Shown: positions 17,101 to 23,958 of the stretch, in pieces
How the letters are laid out: the number at the start of each line of letters is the position of its first letter
Numbering within the stretch: position 1 is the first letter of the stretch
Translations under genes and position numbers: made by a program
The notes under the pieces: model-generated
Told to the model about the DNA's origin: nothing
Database searches by the model: none
The model's input: only the letters and a program-made list of their open reading frames with translations
NCBI GenBank assembly: GCA_947306285.1
Contig: CAMZGB010000004.1
Span: 1-28,069 of the forward strand
Reading direction: 5' to 3'
DNA: 28,069 bases
DNA from: an uncultured Lachnospira sp.
Lineage (GTDB): Bacteria; Bacillota; Clostridia; Lachnospirales; Lachnospiraceae

Positions 17101-17176
17101 TGGTGGGTCCTATGGGAATCGAACCCATAACCTTGAGATTAAAAGTCTCCTGCTCTACCAACTGAGCTAAGGACCC
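17101..17176 (-). tRNA. tRNA-Lys (anticodon TTT)
   Basis: Reading on the minus strand: acceptor GGGTCCT pairs with AGGACCC, D-stem GCTC/GAGC, anticodon loop CTTTTAA (anticodon TTT), T-loop TTCGATT with stem TGGG/CCCA. The 3' CCA is encoded (17101-17103). One mismatch at the top of the anticodon stem (27 G/43 A). It decodes AAA/AAG, which is frequent in this AT-rich phage. Confidence 0.95.
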
Positions 17177-17184
17177 TTTTTATA

Positions 17185-17373
17185 TTAGCTATAAAGTAAC
17201 TTTTCTATAGCTTTAAACAACTCTTTGCCGGTTGTTTGTATCTCTTGGTCGTCGCATTGTATAATGTAGTTTGTATCTGGATTAAATGTATAATAAATAT
17301 TTATGTATGGATTTATTGGTTTTATCCTATTGCATTTATTCGTATTAACATAAAACGTATCAGATTCATCCAT
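17185..17373 (-). CDS. 62-residue hypothetical protein between tRNA genes
   Basis: The ATG at 17373 follows AAGGA by seven bases. The reading frame fills the space between the Met and Lys tRNA genes. Composition is Asn/Tyr/Ile-rich (CNRIKPINPYINIYYTFNPD, then QTTGKELFKAIEKLLYS); the C-terminus looks like a short amphipathic helix. No family is recognised. Position inside a tRNA cluster is typical of phage 'moron'-like insertions. Confidence 0.6.
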   Translation of the reverse strand: MDESDTFYVNTNKCNRIKPINPYINIYYTFNPDTNYIIQCDDQEIQTTGKELFKAIEKLLYS

Positions 17374-17395
17374 GTTAAATTCCTTAATAAGTAGG

Positions 17396-17467
17396 TGGGC
17401 TCGCAGAGAGTCGAACTCTGATTAAAGGATTATGAGTCCCCTGTACTAACCGTTGTACTACAAGCCC
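17396..17467 (-). tRNA. tRNA with CAT anticodon (Met, or Ile2 after lysidine modification)
   Basis: Acceptor GGGCTTG pairs with CGAGCCC (one G-U), D-stem GTAC/GTAC, anticodon stem GGGGA/TCCTT with loop CTCATAA, T-stem CAGAG/CTCTG with loop TTCGACT. Discriminator A; the next bases are CCT, so CCA is not encoded. The G1-C72 pair excludes a bacterial initiator. Elongator Met and the AUA-reading Ile2 cannot be separated by eye. Confidence 0.9.
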
Positions 17468-17475
17468 ATAATAGG

Positions 17476-17558
17476 TACCCCCAGTGGGACTCGAACCCAC
17501 ACGTTCAAAGAACAAAAGATTTTAAGTCTCACGCGTCTGCCAATTCCGCCATGGGGGC
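17476..17558 (-). tRNA. tRNA-Leu (anticodon TAA)
   Basis: A class II tRNA with a long variable arm (TGTTCTTTGAACG region). Acceptor GCCCCCA pairs with TGGGGGT, T-stem GTGGG/CCCAC with loop TTCGAGT, anticodon loop CTTAAAA (anticodon TAA). The top of the anticodon stem is mismatched (T/T). CCA is not encoded (CCT follows the discriminator A). It decodes TTA, a codon favoured in AT-rich genes. Confidence 0.93.
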
Positions 17559-17560
17559 AT

Positions 17561-17591
17561 AATAAAAAGGGGTTTTTTATAGAAGACCCCT
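17561..17591 (-). terminator. Rho-independent terminator after the major tail protein gene
   Basis: On the minus strand AGGGGT (17591-17586) pairs with ACCCCT (17573-17568) around a 12-base loop, followed by TTTTTATT. It begins about 24 bases after the major tail stop codon and ends directly before tRNA-Leu, leaving no room for a promoter between them. Downstream genes must be reached by read-through or tRNA processing. Confidence 0.75.
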
Positions 17592-17614
17592 ATAGAACTT
17601 CTCATTTTAATAGT

Positions 17615-18340
17615 TTAACCAGTAGTTCCGGCCGGAACAGTAAGTAGACTAATAACCTCATCAGGCAATGGAAGTCGAGCTTCAAGAGCAGTAACTGCTT
17701 CAATATTATTCTGAGCATCAGCCTCGACCGCATCGCGACCATAAATAATATCCTCGAACGCCTTAAGCTTGGCGCGCTCGGCAGTTGTAACAAAGTCCCT
17801 AGAATCAATAGTGATAATAGCAGTAGGTTTATGTCCAGTAACGGCCACAGGAGTCGTAGTCAATTCCCAGCTAAAGGTAATGGCCTCTGGAGAATCATTG
17901 ATCGTAGCATACGACCTTTCTGAAGGAGATGCTCGACAACCATATACGAGATGGATTTTATAAGCAAACTCCTGGCCAACAGTATCATTGCCGACCTTGG
18001 TAACATAAGATAAACCAAAGCCTTTACGAGGCTGCTGACCAATGCTCACACCAGGAACAACCGATACCGAACCATCGCACTCCATAAACTCATCAGGATA
18101 AGTAAATGCCTCGATAGTTCCGCCAAACTCCTCGGCGCCATAAAGGGTAAGATAATTGATGTTATCAGCCCACTGCTTATTCGCATCTGCACCAGAAGGA
18201 GACTCAGAAATAGAAGTAATACCATTCCAAGCAACACCACTAGGATACGTACCAGAAGTACTAACCGGATATAAAACAGCCTGATTTACACCAGTCTCAT
18301 AAAAATGCTCGCCGATCGAATCCCATATTAATCGACTCAT
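17615..18340 (-). CDS. Major tail (tube) protein
   Basis: 241 residues, with AAGGAGG and 7-base spacing at the start. N-terminal 'MSRLIWDSIGEHFYETGVNQAVLYP', 'AWNGITSISESPSGADANKQWADNINYLTLYGAEEFGGTIEAFTYPDEFMECDG' and 'ITFSWELTTTPVAV' are the standard tube-subunit pattern of Bacillota siphophages. The protein polymerises into hexameric rings around the tape measure. It ends in LTVPAGTTG, a very short Gly-Thr-Thr run reminiscent of the capsid C-terminus. Its codons are clearly richer in C/G than those of the tape measure, as expected for an abundant virion protein. Confidence 0.93.
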   Translation of the reverse strand: MSRLIWDSIGEHFYETGVNQAVLYPVSTSGTYPSGVAWNGITSISESPSGADANKQWADNINYLTLYGAEEFGGTIEAFTYPDEFMECDGSVSVVPGVSIGQQPRKGFGLSYVTKVGNDTVGQEFAYKIHLVYGCRASPSERSYATINDSPEAITFSWELTTTPVAVTGHKPTAIITIDSRDFVTTAERAKLKAFEDIIYGRDAVEADAQNNIEAVTALEARLPLPDEVISLLTVPAGTTG

Positions 18341-18377
18341 TCTATTCCTCCTTAGAATGTATCATTATAAAATATAA

Positions 18378-18725
18378 TTACCACAAAGCCTTTGAAAACT
18401 CAAGAGTATAAACCCAATGATTAAGATTATCAGAAGTATAAAAGCGATCAAATGACACGTGACAATCGCCAGTTAGGTCCATTATATACTTTTGAATAAT
18501 ACTCTCCGGATCGTAATCTATTAGTATTAAAGAATAAGACGGAAAAGTCAAATATCTTTTGTCACCAGAATATAATGAAGACAATCCTTCTAAAGAATAT
18601 ATAATGCACGGATATACTAATTGTAAATCTTTTGGTGGTTGAAAGAAAACTTTCTTAACTCCGTCAATATTGCTAAGTATATTATGAATATAGTCTCTTT
18701 GATTCTCAATCACTGTTTGGGACAT
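18378..18725 (-). CDS. Tail terminator / tail completion-like protein
   Basis: 115 residues from the ATG at 18725 (GGAGGTG six bases upstream). A TTG start at 18740 would lie upstream of the ribosome site. It overlaps the end of the head-closure gene by 20 bases. 'VKKVFFQPPKDLQLVYPCIIYSLEG' followed by 'SLILIDYDPESIIQKYIMDL' and 'FDRFYTSDNLNHWVYTLEF' match the family that lies just before the major tail gene in many Bacillota phages and is inferred to cap the tail tube. Position agrees with this. Confidence 0.8.
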   Translation of the reverse strand: MSQTVIENQRDYIHNILSNIDGVKKVFFQPPKDLQLVYPCIIYSLEGLSSLYSGDKRYLTFPSYSLILIDYDPESIIQKYIMDLTGDCHVSFDRFYTSDNLNHWVYTLEFSKALW

Positions 18726-19038
18726 TAAATACACCTCCAAGACTAAGAGTTATTCTATGGCGCTCAACATCAATGGAGGCTGACGTTATTTCAAAGACTT
18801 GATTCATCCAACGTACGTAGCGCATGACTCCGAAGTTAGCATTAGCAAAAGAATCAGAAATTATACTAATATCATTGGAAATTATTAAATCGTCGTTTAA
18901 TTTATCAGAAGAATCCCATCTACGACTGTTTTTTATAACATCTCCTTTATAACTTCTCTCTTCATAATGCTCTTTAAAAACTCCGGGTCGAGTTTCAGTT
19001 GTTATCTCAAAACCAATTTTTCCATAAAATCGAGCCAT
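18706..19038 (-). CDS. Head closure / head-tail joining protein
   Basis: 110 residues. It starts after GAGAAGGTGG, 33 bases beyond the capsid gene. The line 'KIGFEITTETRPGVFKEHYEERSYKGDVIKNSRRWDSSDKLNDDLIISNDISIISDSFANANFGVMRYVRWMNQVFEI' is the pattern of the stopper-like protein that follows the major capsid in Bacillota siphophages. It probably completes the portal-proximal connector to which the tail docks. The role is inferred from position and family pattern; no experimental motif is known to me. Confidence 0.8.
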   Translation of the reverse strand: MARFYGKIGFEITTETRPGVFKEHYEERSYKGDVIKNSRRWDSSDKLNDDLIISNDISIISDSFANANFGVMRYVRWMNQVFEITSASIDVERHRITLSLGGVFNVPNSD

Positions 19039-19049
19039 GCGCTACCACC

Positions 19050-19062
19050 TTCTCATTTTGAC
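19050..19062 (-). repeat. Recurrent 13-base motif GTCAAAATGAGAA, copy after the capsid gene
   Basis: Located in the 34-base gap between the capsid stop and the head-closure gene, just upstream of and partly within the ribosome site. The same 13 bases occur at 23942-23954 and 22607-22619, with near copies at 17599-17611 and 8336-8348. Confidence 0.6.
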
Positions 19063-19072
19063 CTAAGAAGGA

Positions 19073-21082
19073 TTATTCGCCAGTTTCACCAGTGGCACCG
19101 GTAGTTCCAGTGGTTCCGGTCCTACGGCTGGAATACATACCAGAAACCGTTCCGAAACTAAACGGCAAATCGCCAGCAGTCTCGATGGCAATAGCACTGT
19201 ACGGTTTGATAAGAGCGCCCGACACGCGCGTCTCAATCAGATACTCGTACTTGTTGAAGTTGAGGTCAAAGTTGTCGAACAGGTTAACATTGCCACCCTT
19301 ATCGGCACCAAGGCAATAATCATTAAGGTTAACAATAAGAGCCAGAAGCTTACGCTGCTCCTGAGTCGTGACAGTTACACCATCATTGACAGTGCTAACC
19401 GAAGCAGTACGAGTGACACCATCAAAGATAGGAACCTCGATAATCTCCTTGACACGAAGAGCGGCGGCAAGCTCGTTCTCGTTGCGGTACATACGATGAC
19501 CAAGCTGATCCTTGGCAAGCAGCATGCGAGTAATTACATCGGTAGAAGCAAGCATCACAGGAGTGCCTGAACCCATGTAGTTCTTGCGAGCCAGAACAGA
19601 ATGCTCAATAATAGCATCTGCAATATCATTAAAGGTAGCAGAAGAACCGATGATCACCTTATCATGAATGGTGTAAATATCAGAATCCTGATAAATCGGA
19701 CGAATGTGCTCAGGATTAATGTAAGAAGGATCAGAGCTAGCACGATCGTCGCCAACAAGTACTGCACGCACGATTTCCTCATTGAGCATCGTACGCATCT
19801 CAACCTTCATCCAAGCGACAATGTCAAGATCGGTAATGTCAACAACGTCATCACGATCGATCTTCTGAAGCTTATACACCGTCTGAGGAGTGGTGCTACG
19901 AGCAAGCAGAGAAAGAATCTCCTCAATCTTCTGATCGCCCTTCTGATAACCACGAGCACGAGCCTCGTACTCTGTGATATTGGCAGCAACAGAACGAATC
20001 CGAGCAAACGGAGTCTTACGAATCAAACCCCAAACCTTATCAACCCAGGTCATATCGCGGGTAATAAGCTCAGGATTCTGACCAACAAGTTTGGCCTCAG
20101 GATAAAGAACCTCTAAGTTCTCAATACCATGAGCAAGGAATTCCTGCTTAAGAGAACCGTTAGAGCCAGTCTTAGCCGACTCAATGTACGAAGAAATATC
20201 ATCGTGACTGAGCTCAGTATACTTCTCATTCTCGGGGGTATCAAATACATTGGATTTCATATCTTCCTCCATATCGTCATGCTTCACATTTTTCTTAGCA
20301 CTACTCATAGCACTACCAACAAGATAATCAAGCACCATACGCTGCTTCTTGTTAAAAGTTTTAAGAACATCCTCAACTGTCTCGTCGGAATCGTCAATCT
20401 CTTCCTCAGAGTCATCCTCTGAATGTTTCATCTCTCGATTATAAGCCTTGTCTACAAGATACTCAAGAACGGTTCGCTGCTCATCGTTCATAGTATCGAT
20501 AACATCTTGAACCGTCTTCTCTGAACCGTCCGCCATGTCTTCTCCATCATCTTTCTTTTTATTAGACTTATTCTTAGATTCGTTAGAATCTTCAGAATCT
20601 TCAGAATCTTCAGAATCATCAGCATGTAGAATAAAATCTTCACCTGTATAAATTACCGCTTCGTCATCGAGATCGGTATAAGTACCATCACCATGAGCAA
20701 TGCTAACTGGATTGATTAGAGCGCCTGGATTAGCGCCGGCAAGGACAAGACTTACCTCTCGAATAATACCATGTATAACATTCGATCCTTGTTGCTTAAG
20801 CCTGTTTGCATAAATAGACATAGAAGTTATGTCTCCATGCTTAACAAGTTCCTTCGCATTTTGACCGGATTCGGTGTTGTTGAATGTGCAATATGCATAA
20901 ACACCATCATCACGATTCTCAAGATCGGCATGTCCAAGAACACTATTTGGATCATTATGAACATGAGCCCAAACAAGAGGAACGCGAGTATTGTCGTTAT
21001 CCTTAAAGGCATCTTTTCGAATAATTCGACCATCTCCGCACTCTAGATCATTCTTAGTAGCATAGCCACTAAAATCATACAT
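19073..21082 (-). CDS. Fused prohead protease - delta segment - major capsid protein with collagen-like C-terminus
   Basis: 669 residues. Residues 1-130 are an HK97-type prohead protease (U35 class): 'VPLVWAHVHNDPNSVLGH' gives the expected catalytic His40, 'GDITSMSIYA' the Ser89, and IIREVSLVLAGANPGALINP is the conserved end. Residues ~150-275 are an acidic, low-complexity delta/scaffold-like segment with an SED repeat and two copies of a helical module (190-213, 235-258). Residues ~277-655 are the HK97-fold coat protein (NPELITRDMTWVDKVWGL, ARIRSVAANITEYEARARGY, IPIFDGV-type segments). Residues ~656-669 are GTTGTTGATGETGE, a collagen-like tail. In this family the protease assembles with the coat, cuts out the delta segment and itself, and leaves the mature coat. 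Base composition is the least AT-rich of the window. Confidence 0.93.
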   Translation of the reverse strand: MYDFSGYATKNDLECGDGRIIRKDAFKDNDNTRVPLVWAHVHNDPNSVLGHADLENRDDGVYAYCTFNNTESGQNAKELVKHGDITSMSIYANRLKQQGSNVIHGIIREVSLVLAGANPGALINPVSIAHGDGTYTDLDDEAVIYTGEDFILHADDSEDSEDSEDSNESKNKSNKKKDDGEDMADGSEKTVQDVIDTMNDEQRTVLEYLVDKAYNREMKHSEDDSEEEIDDSDETVEDVLKTFNKKQRMVLDYLVGSAMSSAKKNVKHDDMEEDMKSNVFDTPENEKYTELSHDDISSYIESAKTGSNGSLKQEFLAHGIENLEVLYPEAKLVGQNPELITRDMTWVDKVWGLIRKTPFARIRSVAANITEYEARARGYQKGDQKIEEILSLLARSTTPQTVYKLQKIDRDDVVDITDLDIVAWMKVEMRTMLNEEIVRAVLVGDDRASSDPSYINPEHIRPIYQDSDIYTIHDKVIIGSSATFNDIADAIIEHSVLARKNYMGSGTPVMLASTDVITRMLLAKDQLGHRMYRNENELAAALRVKEIIEVPIFDGVTRTASVSTVNDGVTVTTQEQRKLLALIVNLNDYCLGADKGGNVNLFDNFDLNFNKYEYLIETRVSGALIKPYSAIAIETAGDLPFSFGTVSGMYSSRRTGTTGTTGATGETGE
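20309..20515 (-). repeat. Duplicated helical module in the capsid delta segment
   Basis: Two peptide copies 45 residues apart: residues 190-213 (TVQDVIDTMNDEQRTVLEYL...) and 235-258 (TVEDVLKTFNKKQRMVLDYL...). Both follow an acidic run. The DNA copies (20444-20515 and 20309-20380) have diverged, so the duplication is old and both copies appear selected. Confidence 0.9.
20587..20613 (-). repeat. 9-bp microrepeat encoding Ser-Glu-Asp
   Basis: Three exact units of a 9-base repeat encode the acidic SEDSEDSED run at residues ~157-165 of the protease-capsid protein, in the linker after the protease domain. Confidence 0.9.
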
Positions 21083-21100
21083 ATTTCACACCTACCTTTC

Positions 21101-22489
21101 TTAACTATCGGATTTTGTCTTCGACTTTGTCTTATTCTTTTTATACTTCTCACGAATGGCTTTACGCTCTTCCTTACCGGCTTCGCGAACTGCTTTACTT
21201 TCGCTCTTAGCCTTACTGGTAATCCCTTGACGTTCTTCTTTGCCAGAAGATCTAACGGAAGCACGCTCTTCCTTACCAGAAGCAACACGAGATTTCTTCT
21301 CAGAATTCCTTTCATTGATTTGGCTTTTGGCTTTTTGTGTCTCATCAGCAAGATCAGATTTAAGTTGTATTCTGATTTTCTGAATCTCGTTACGATTTTC
21401 CTGTCGAAGACTCTTTATTTCATCTCTTAGATTCGAAATACTTTCTTTCTGTTCTGCGCTACTAGATTGAATATACTCTTTCAAATGAGCTCGTATATCG
21501 TTAATATTAGATCTCATAGTTTCAGTATGTTCGGTCTTTACAGACGAAACATTATCTGTGAATTTTGCATTAGCTTCCGCTATTTCTTCACAGTTATCAG
21601 CTAATTGTTTTTTCAATCTAGCTCTCAATTTCTTATCGCTATTAGCGTTCATAGATTCCAAACGACCTCTAATAGAAGCATTCTTAAGTCGTATTGGATT
21701 ATTCTTGTTATCTAAATCTTCTTTAAGTTTCTTAACATCTTTTTCAATGTTTGTATCTTTAGTCTTCTTCTCTGCTTCTATATCAGATTTTGCTTTTTCT
21801 CTAGCATTTTCTTTATCTAACTTAGCAGCTTCCCGCTTATTAGCGATTGCATTCTTTATGTCATTTACTTCAGCTTTAAGATTGTCTTTAAGATTTTGTA
21901 TTTTGCTTTTTGTTTCAGCTCGTAATCCTGCTTTTGTATCTTTGCTGGCTTGACGAATATTTTTAAGAGCCTCTTGTATTGCAGCAATATCTTCTCTTTG
22001 CCGAGCCATACTTTCATCTAAAGCTGCTCGCTGTCGCTCTTTACTATCAGCTATTTGCTCTTGTTTACGAGCTTTTATTTCTGCTAGTTTTTCTTTCTGT
22101 CGATCCATACTATCTTGAAGTTCTTTCTTCTTAGGATCGATTTTTTCCTCGCCATTAGAAACACCAGTTCTAGAACCTTTAGCCTCATGAGATCTACGAA
22201 GAGATACTTCTTTATTCTCTTTTCTGTGAGAGTAATAATAAGCAGCTGCTTTTTCAGGATTGTAATATAAACTAGCATAATTACCATAAGGATTTGTAGT
22301 TCTAGCAGAAACACCTTTAAATCCCGTTTTTCCTTCGGCTTTATCTCTTAAATATCTTTCTCGACGTTTATTAGAATCATAATTCTGTCGTTGTGTAGCA
22401 GCGTCCTGTGCATGCTCAAGATAAGCATTAGAATTAGTACGATATCTAATGCCAGATGTAGCTGGTTTATCGATAACATACGTATTCAT
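21101..22489 (-). CDS. Long basic coiled-coil head-module protein (scaffold candidate)
   Basis: 462 residues. The ATG overlaps the portal stop by one base (TAATG). Residues 1-100 hold 'SGIRYRTNSNAYLEHAQDAA' and 'PYGNYASLYYNPEKAAAYYYSHRKENK', a pattern seen in head-region proteins of Bacillota phages. Residues ~115-400 are an almost unbroken charged helix (KEKLAEIKARKQEQIADSKE and similar) with no Pro except one IDPKKK and one NPIRLK break. The C-terminus is very basic (GKEERKAIREKYKKNKTKSK). Coiled coil plus basic tail, located between portal and protease-capsid, fits an internal scaffold or a DNA-contacting core protein. This is inference; no family name is recognised. Its closest visible relation in the window is the HHGTKGQKWG protein at 25714-26655. 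Confidence 0.75.
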   Translation of the reverse strand: MNTYVIDKPATSGIRYRTNSNAYLEHAQDAATQRQNYDSNKRRERYLRDKAEGKTGFKGVSARTTNPYGNYASLYYNPEKAAAYYYSHRKENKEVSLRRSHEAKGSRTGVSNGEEKIDPKKKELQDSMDRQKEKLAEIKARKQEQIADSKERQRAALDESMARQREDIAAIQEALKNIRQASKDTKAGLRAETKSKIQNLKDNLKAEVNDIKNAIANKREAAKLDKENAREKAKSDIEAEKKTKDTNIEKDVKKLKEDLDNKNNPIRLKNASIRGRLESMNANSDKKLRARLKKQLADNCEEIAEANAKFTDNVSSVKTEHTETMRSNINDIRAHLKEYIQSSSAEQKESISNLRDEIKSLRQENRNEIQKIRIQLKSDLADETQKAKSQINERNSEKKSRVASGKEERASVRSSGKEERQGITSKAKSESKAVREAGKEERKAIREKYKKNKTKSKTKSDS

Positions 22490-23913
22490 TAAGCCTCATC
22501 CACCTGTTTATCGAGATCGTCTAATTCTGAATCATATGCTTCCAATTTCTTTAGATATGATTCTAATTCTTCACTAGTCATATCTTCGTAAGAAGATAAA
22601 CCAATATTCTCATTTTGACCAGTCTCGGCATCAACTATTCCTTCTTGCTCGGGAGGCATTGTTTGATCTATGGGAAGTTGTTGAGTCGGATCTATCATTA
22701 ATTGAGGATCATTTGCGACTGGATTAATATTCTTATTTAGCAATTCTTCAGCACGAGGAGTATCGACAGGTCTGTAACCAAGAACTGCTCGAACTTCGTT
22801 ACTATTAAGAATCTCATTACGAGTAAATTTCTCCGCCATATCAGCAAGATTATCAATCGTAACAAGACTAAACGGAGCTCTAAAGTAAACTATAGCTTGT
22901 CCCTGAGTTCTAGCTGTCTTGGTTAAGAACTTCCTATGCATTTCGTCGACTATAGCTCCGACAATCGGTTCTATAGTTCGGTTATTATAGTTTAACATTT
23001 CTTGAGGATTAGCAGTACCGTTAAACACGGCTGGTGTAAGTCCTAATTGAGAATACAATTGATCTGTAAAATATGTAATTTGTTCAATCAATCGACTTTC
23101 TATAGGATGACCTAATTGAACAATCTTCTCTGTGCCGTCAATATAGGCAACGCCATATTTTGAATCGGTTAGCTGCATCTCAACTTGTTTACGACGCTTT
23201 TCAGCTTGCTCCATACGACTTTCGCTTTTTATTGTATATGGAAGCTGAATAATCATGTTCAGTTTATCGGAATTTTGCTTATCGTCGGTTGCATCTAACA
23301 AGGCGAGTTTATGCTTTAATCGTTGCAGCGTAGAATTTGGTTCATTCATAACCTGATACAACGGATTCTCTATTAAGCATACTTTACTTTTAGGCAAAGT
23401 TATTTCTTCTCGTTGTCCAGTTTTATCGTTATAAACCTCAAGTCTAACGTGATCAGGCATCCATTGTCGAACTTTTCCAGTTCTAACAGATTGTATATCA
23501 TAAGAATTTGTCTTGGTTACATCGAATGTTGTGTCAACCGGAACTATCGCAACGTCTCCTTCATCGAACATAGATAAAACAACATCCATTAAGAATGCTC
23601 TAGCCGTTTGATCTTTATTGGCCGATACTGATAAGCACTCGTTTAAATTAGAGGAAATTTCTTCTTGAAATCTACCATTTTGATCTACCCTAGCGTGACG
23701 AATCTCAATCGTTGCCACATCTATAGCAATACGATTGTATATTGAGGCCAAGATAGTTCGTTCAGTACCTATTCGTAATGGTGTCTTCTCTAATCTAGCC
23801 GATGAAGTCATCCCATTAGTAAATGCTTTAGAATATATCTTTGTCTGATTTCGTTGCGTGTCATTCATGGTAAATGCATTCCAAGCATGAGAAAGTCTAT
23901 CAGCAAATTTCAT
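22489..23913 (-). CDS. Portal protein
   Basis: 474 residues, following AAGGAGGTG with good spacing. Features are the N-terminal helix MKFADRLSHAWNAFT, 'ERTILASIYNRIAIDVATIEIRHARVD', 'LNECLSVSANKDQTARAFLMDVVLSMFDEGDVAIVPVD', 'QITYFTDQLYSQLGLTPAVFNGTANPQEMLNYNNRTIEPIV' and the acidic C-terminus (EELESYLKKLEAYDSELDDL). These are the standard portal segments: wing, stem and clip helices (LGLTP region). It forms the dodecameric ring at one capsid vertex and binds the terminase. It follows the large terminase after 45 bases. Confidence 0.92.
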   Translation of the reverse strand: MKFADRLSHAWNAFTMNDTQRNQTKIYSKAFTNGMTSSARLEKTPLRIGTERTILASIYNRIAIDVATIEIRHARVDQNGRFQEEISSNLNECLSVSANKDQTARAFLMDVVLSMFDEGDVAIVPVDTTFDVTKTNSYDIQSVRTGKVRQWMPDHVRLEVYNDKTGQREEITLPKSKVCLIENPLYQVMNEPNSTLQRLKHKLALLDATDDKQNSDKLNMIIQLPYTIKSESRMEQAEKRRKQVEMQLTDSKYGVAYIDGTEKIVQLGHPIESRLIEQITYFTDQLYSQLGLTPAVFNGTANPQEMLNYNNRTIEPIVGAIVDEMHRKFLTKTARTQGQAIVYFRAPFSLVTIDNLADMAEKFTRNEILNSNEVRAVLGYRPVDTPRAEELLNKNINPVANDPQLMIDPTQQLPIDQTMPPEQEGIVDAETGQNENIGLSSYEDMTSEELESYLKKLEAYDSELDDLDKQVDEA

Positions 23914-23941
23914 ATTTCACCTCCTTCAATACGATAAAATA

Positions 23942-23954
23942 TTCTCATTTTGAC
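23942..23954 (-). repeat. Recurrent 13-base motif GTCAAAATGAGAA, copy between terminase and portal
   Basis: Lies five bases after the terminase stop codon in the 45-base gap. It shares 17 bases (GTCAAAATGAGAATATT) with the copy inside the portal coding region (22603-22619). Confidence 0.6.
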
Positions 23955-23958
23955 GAAA

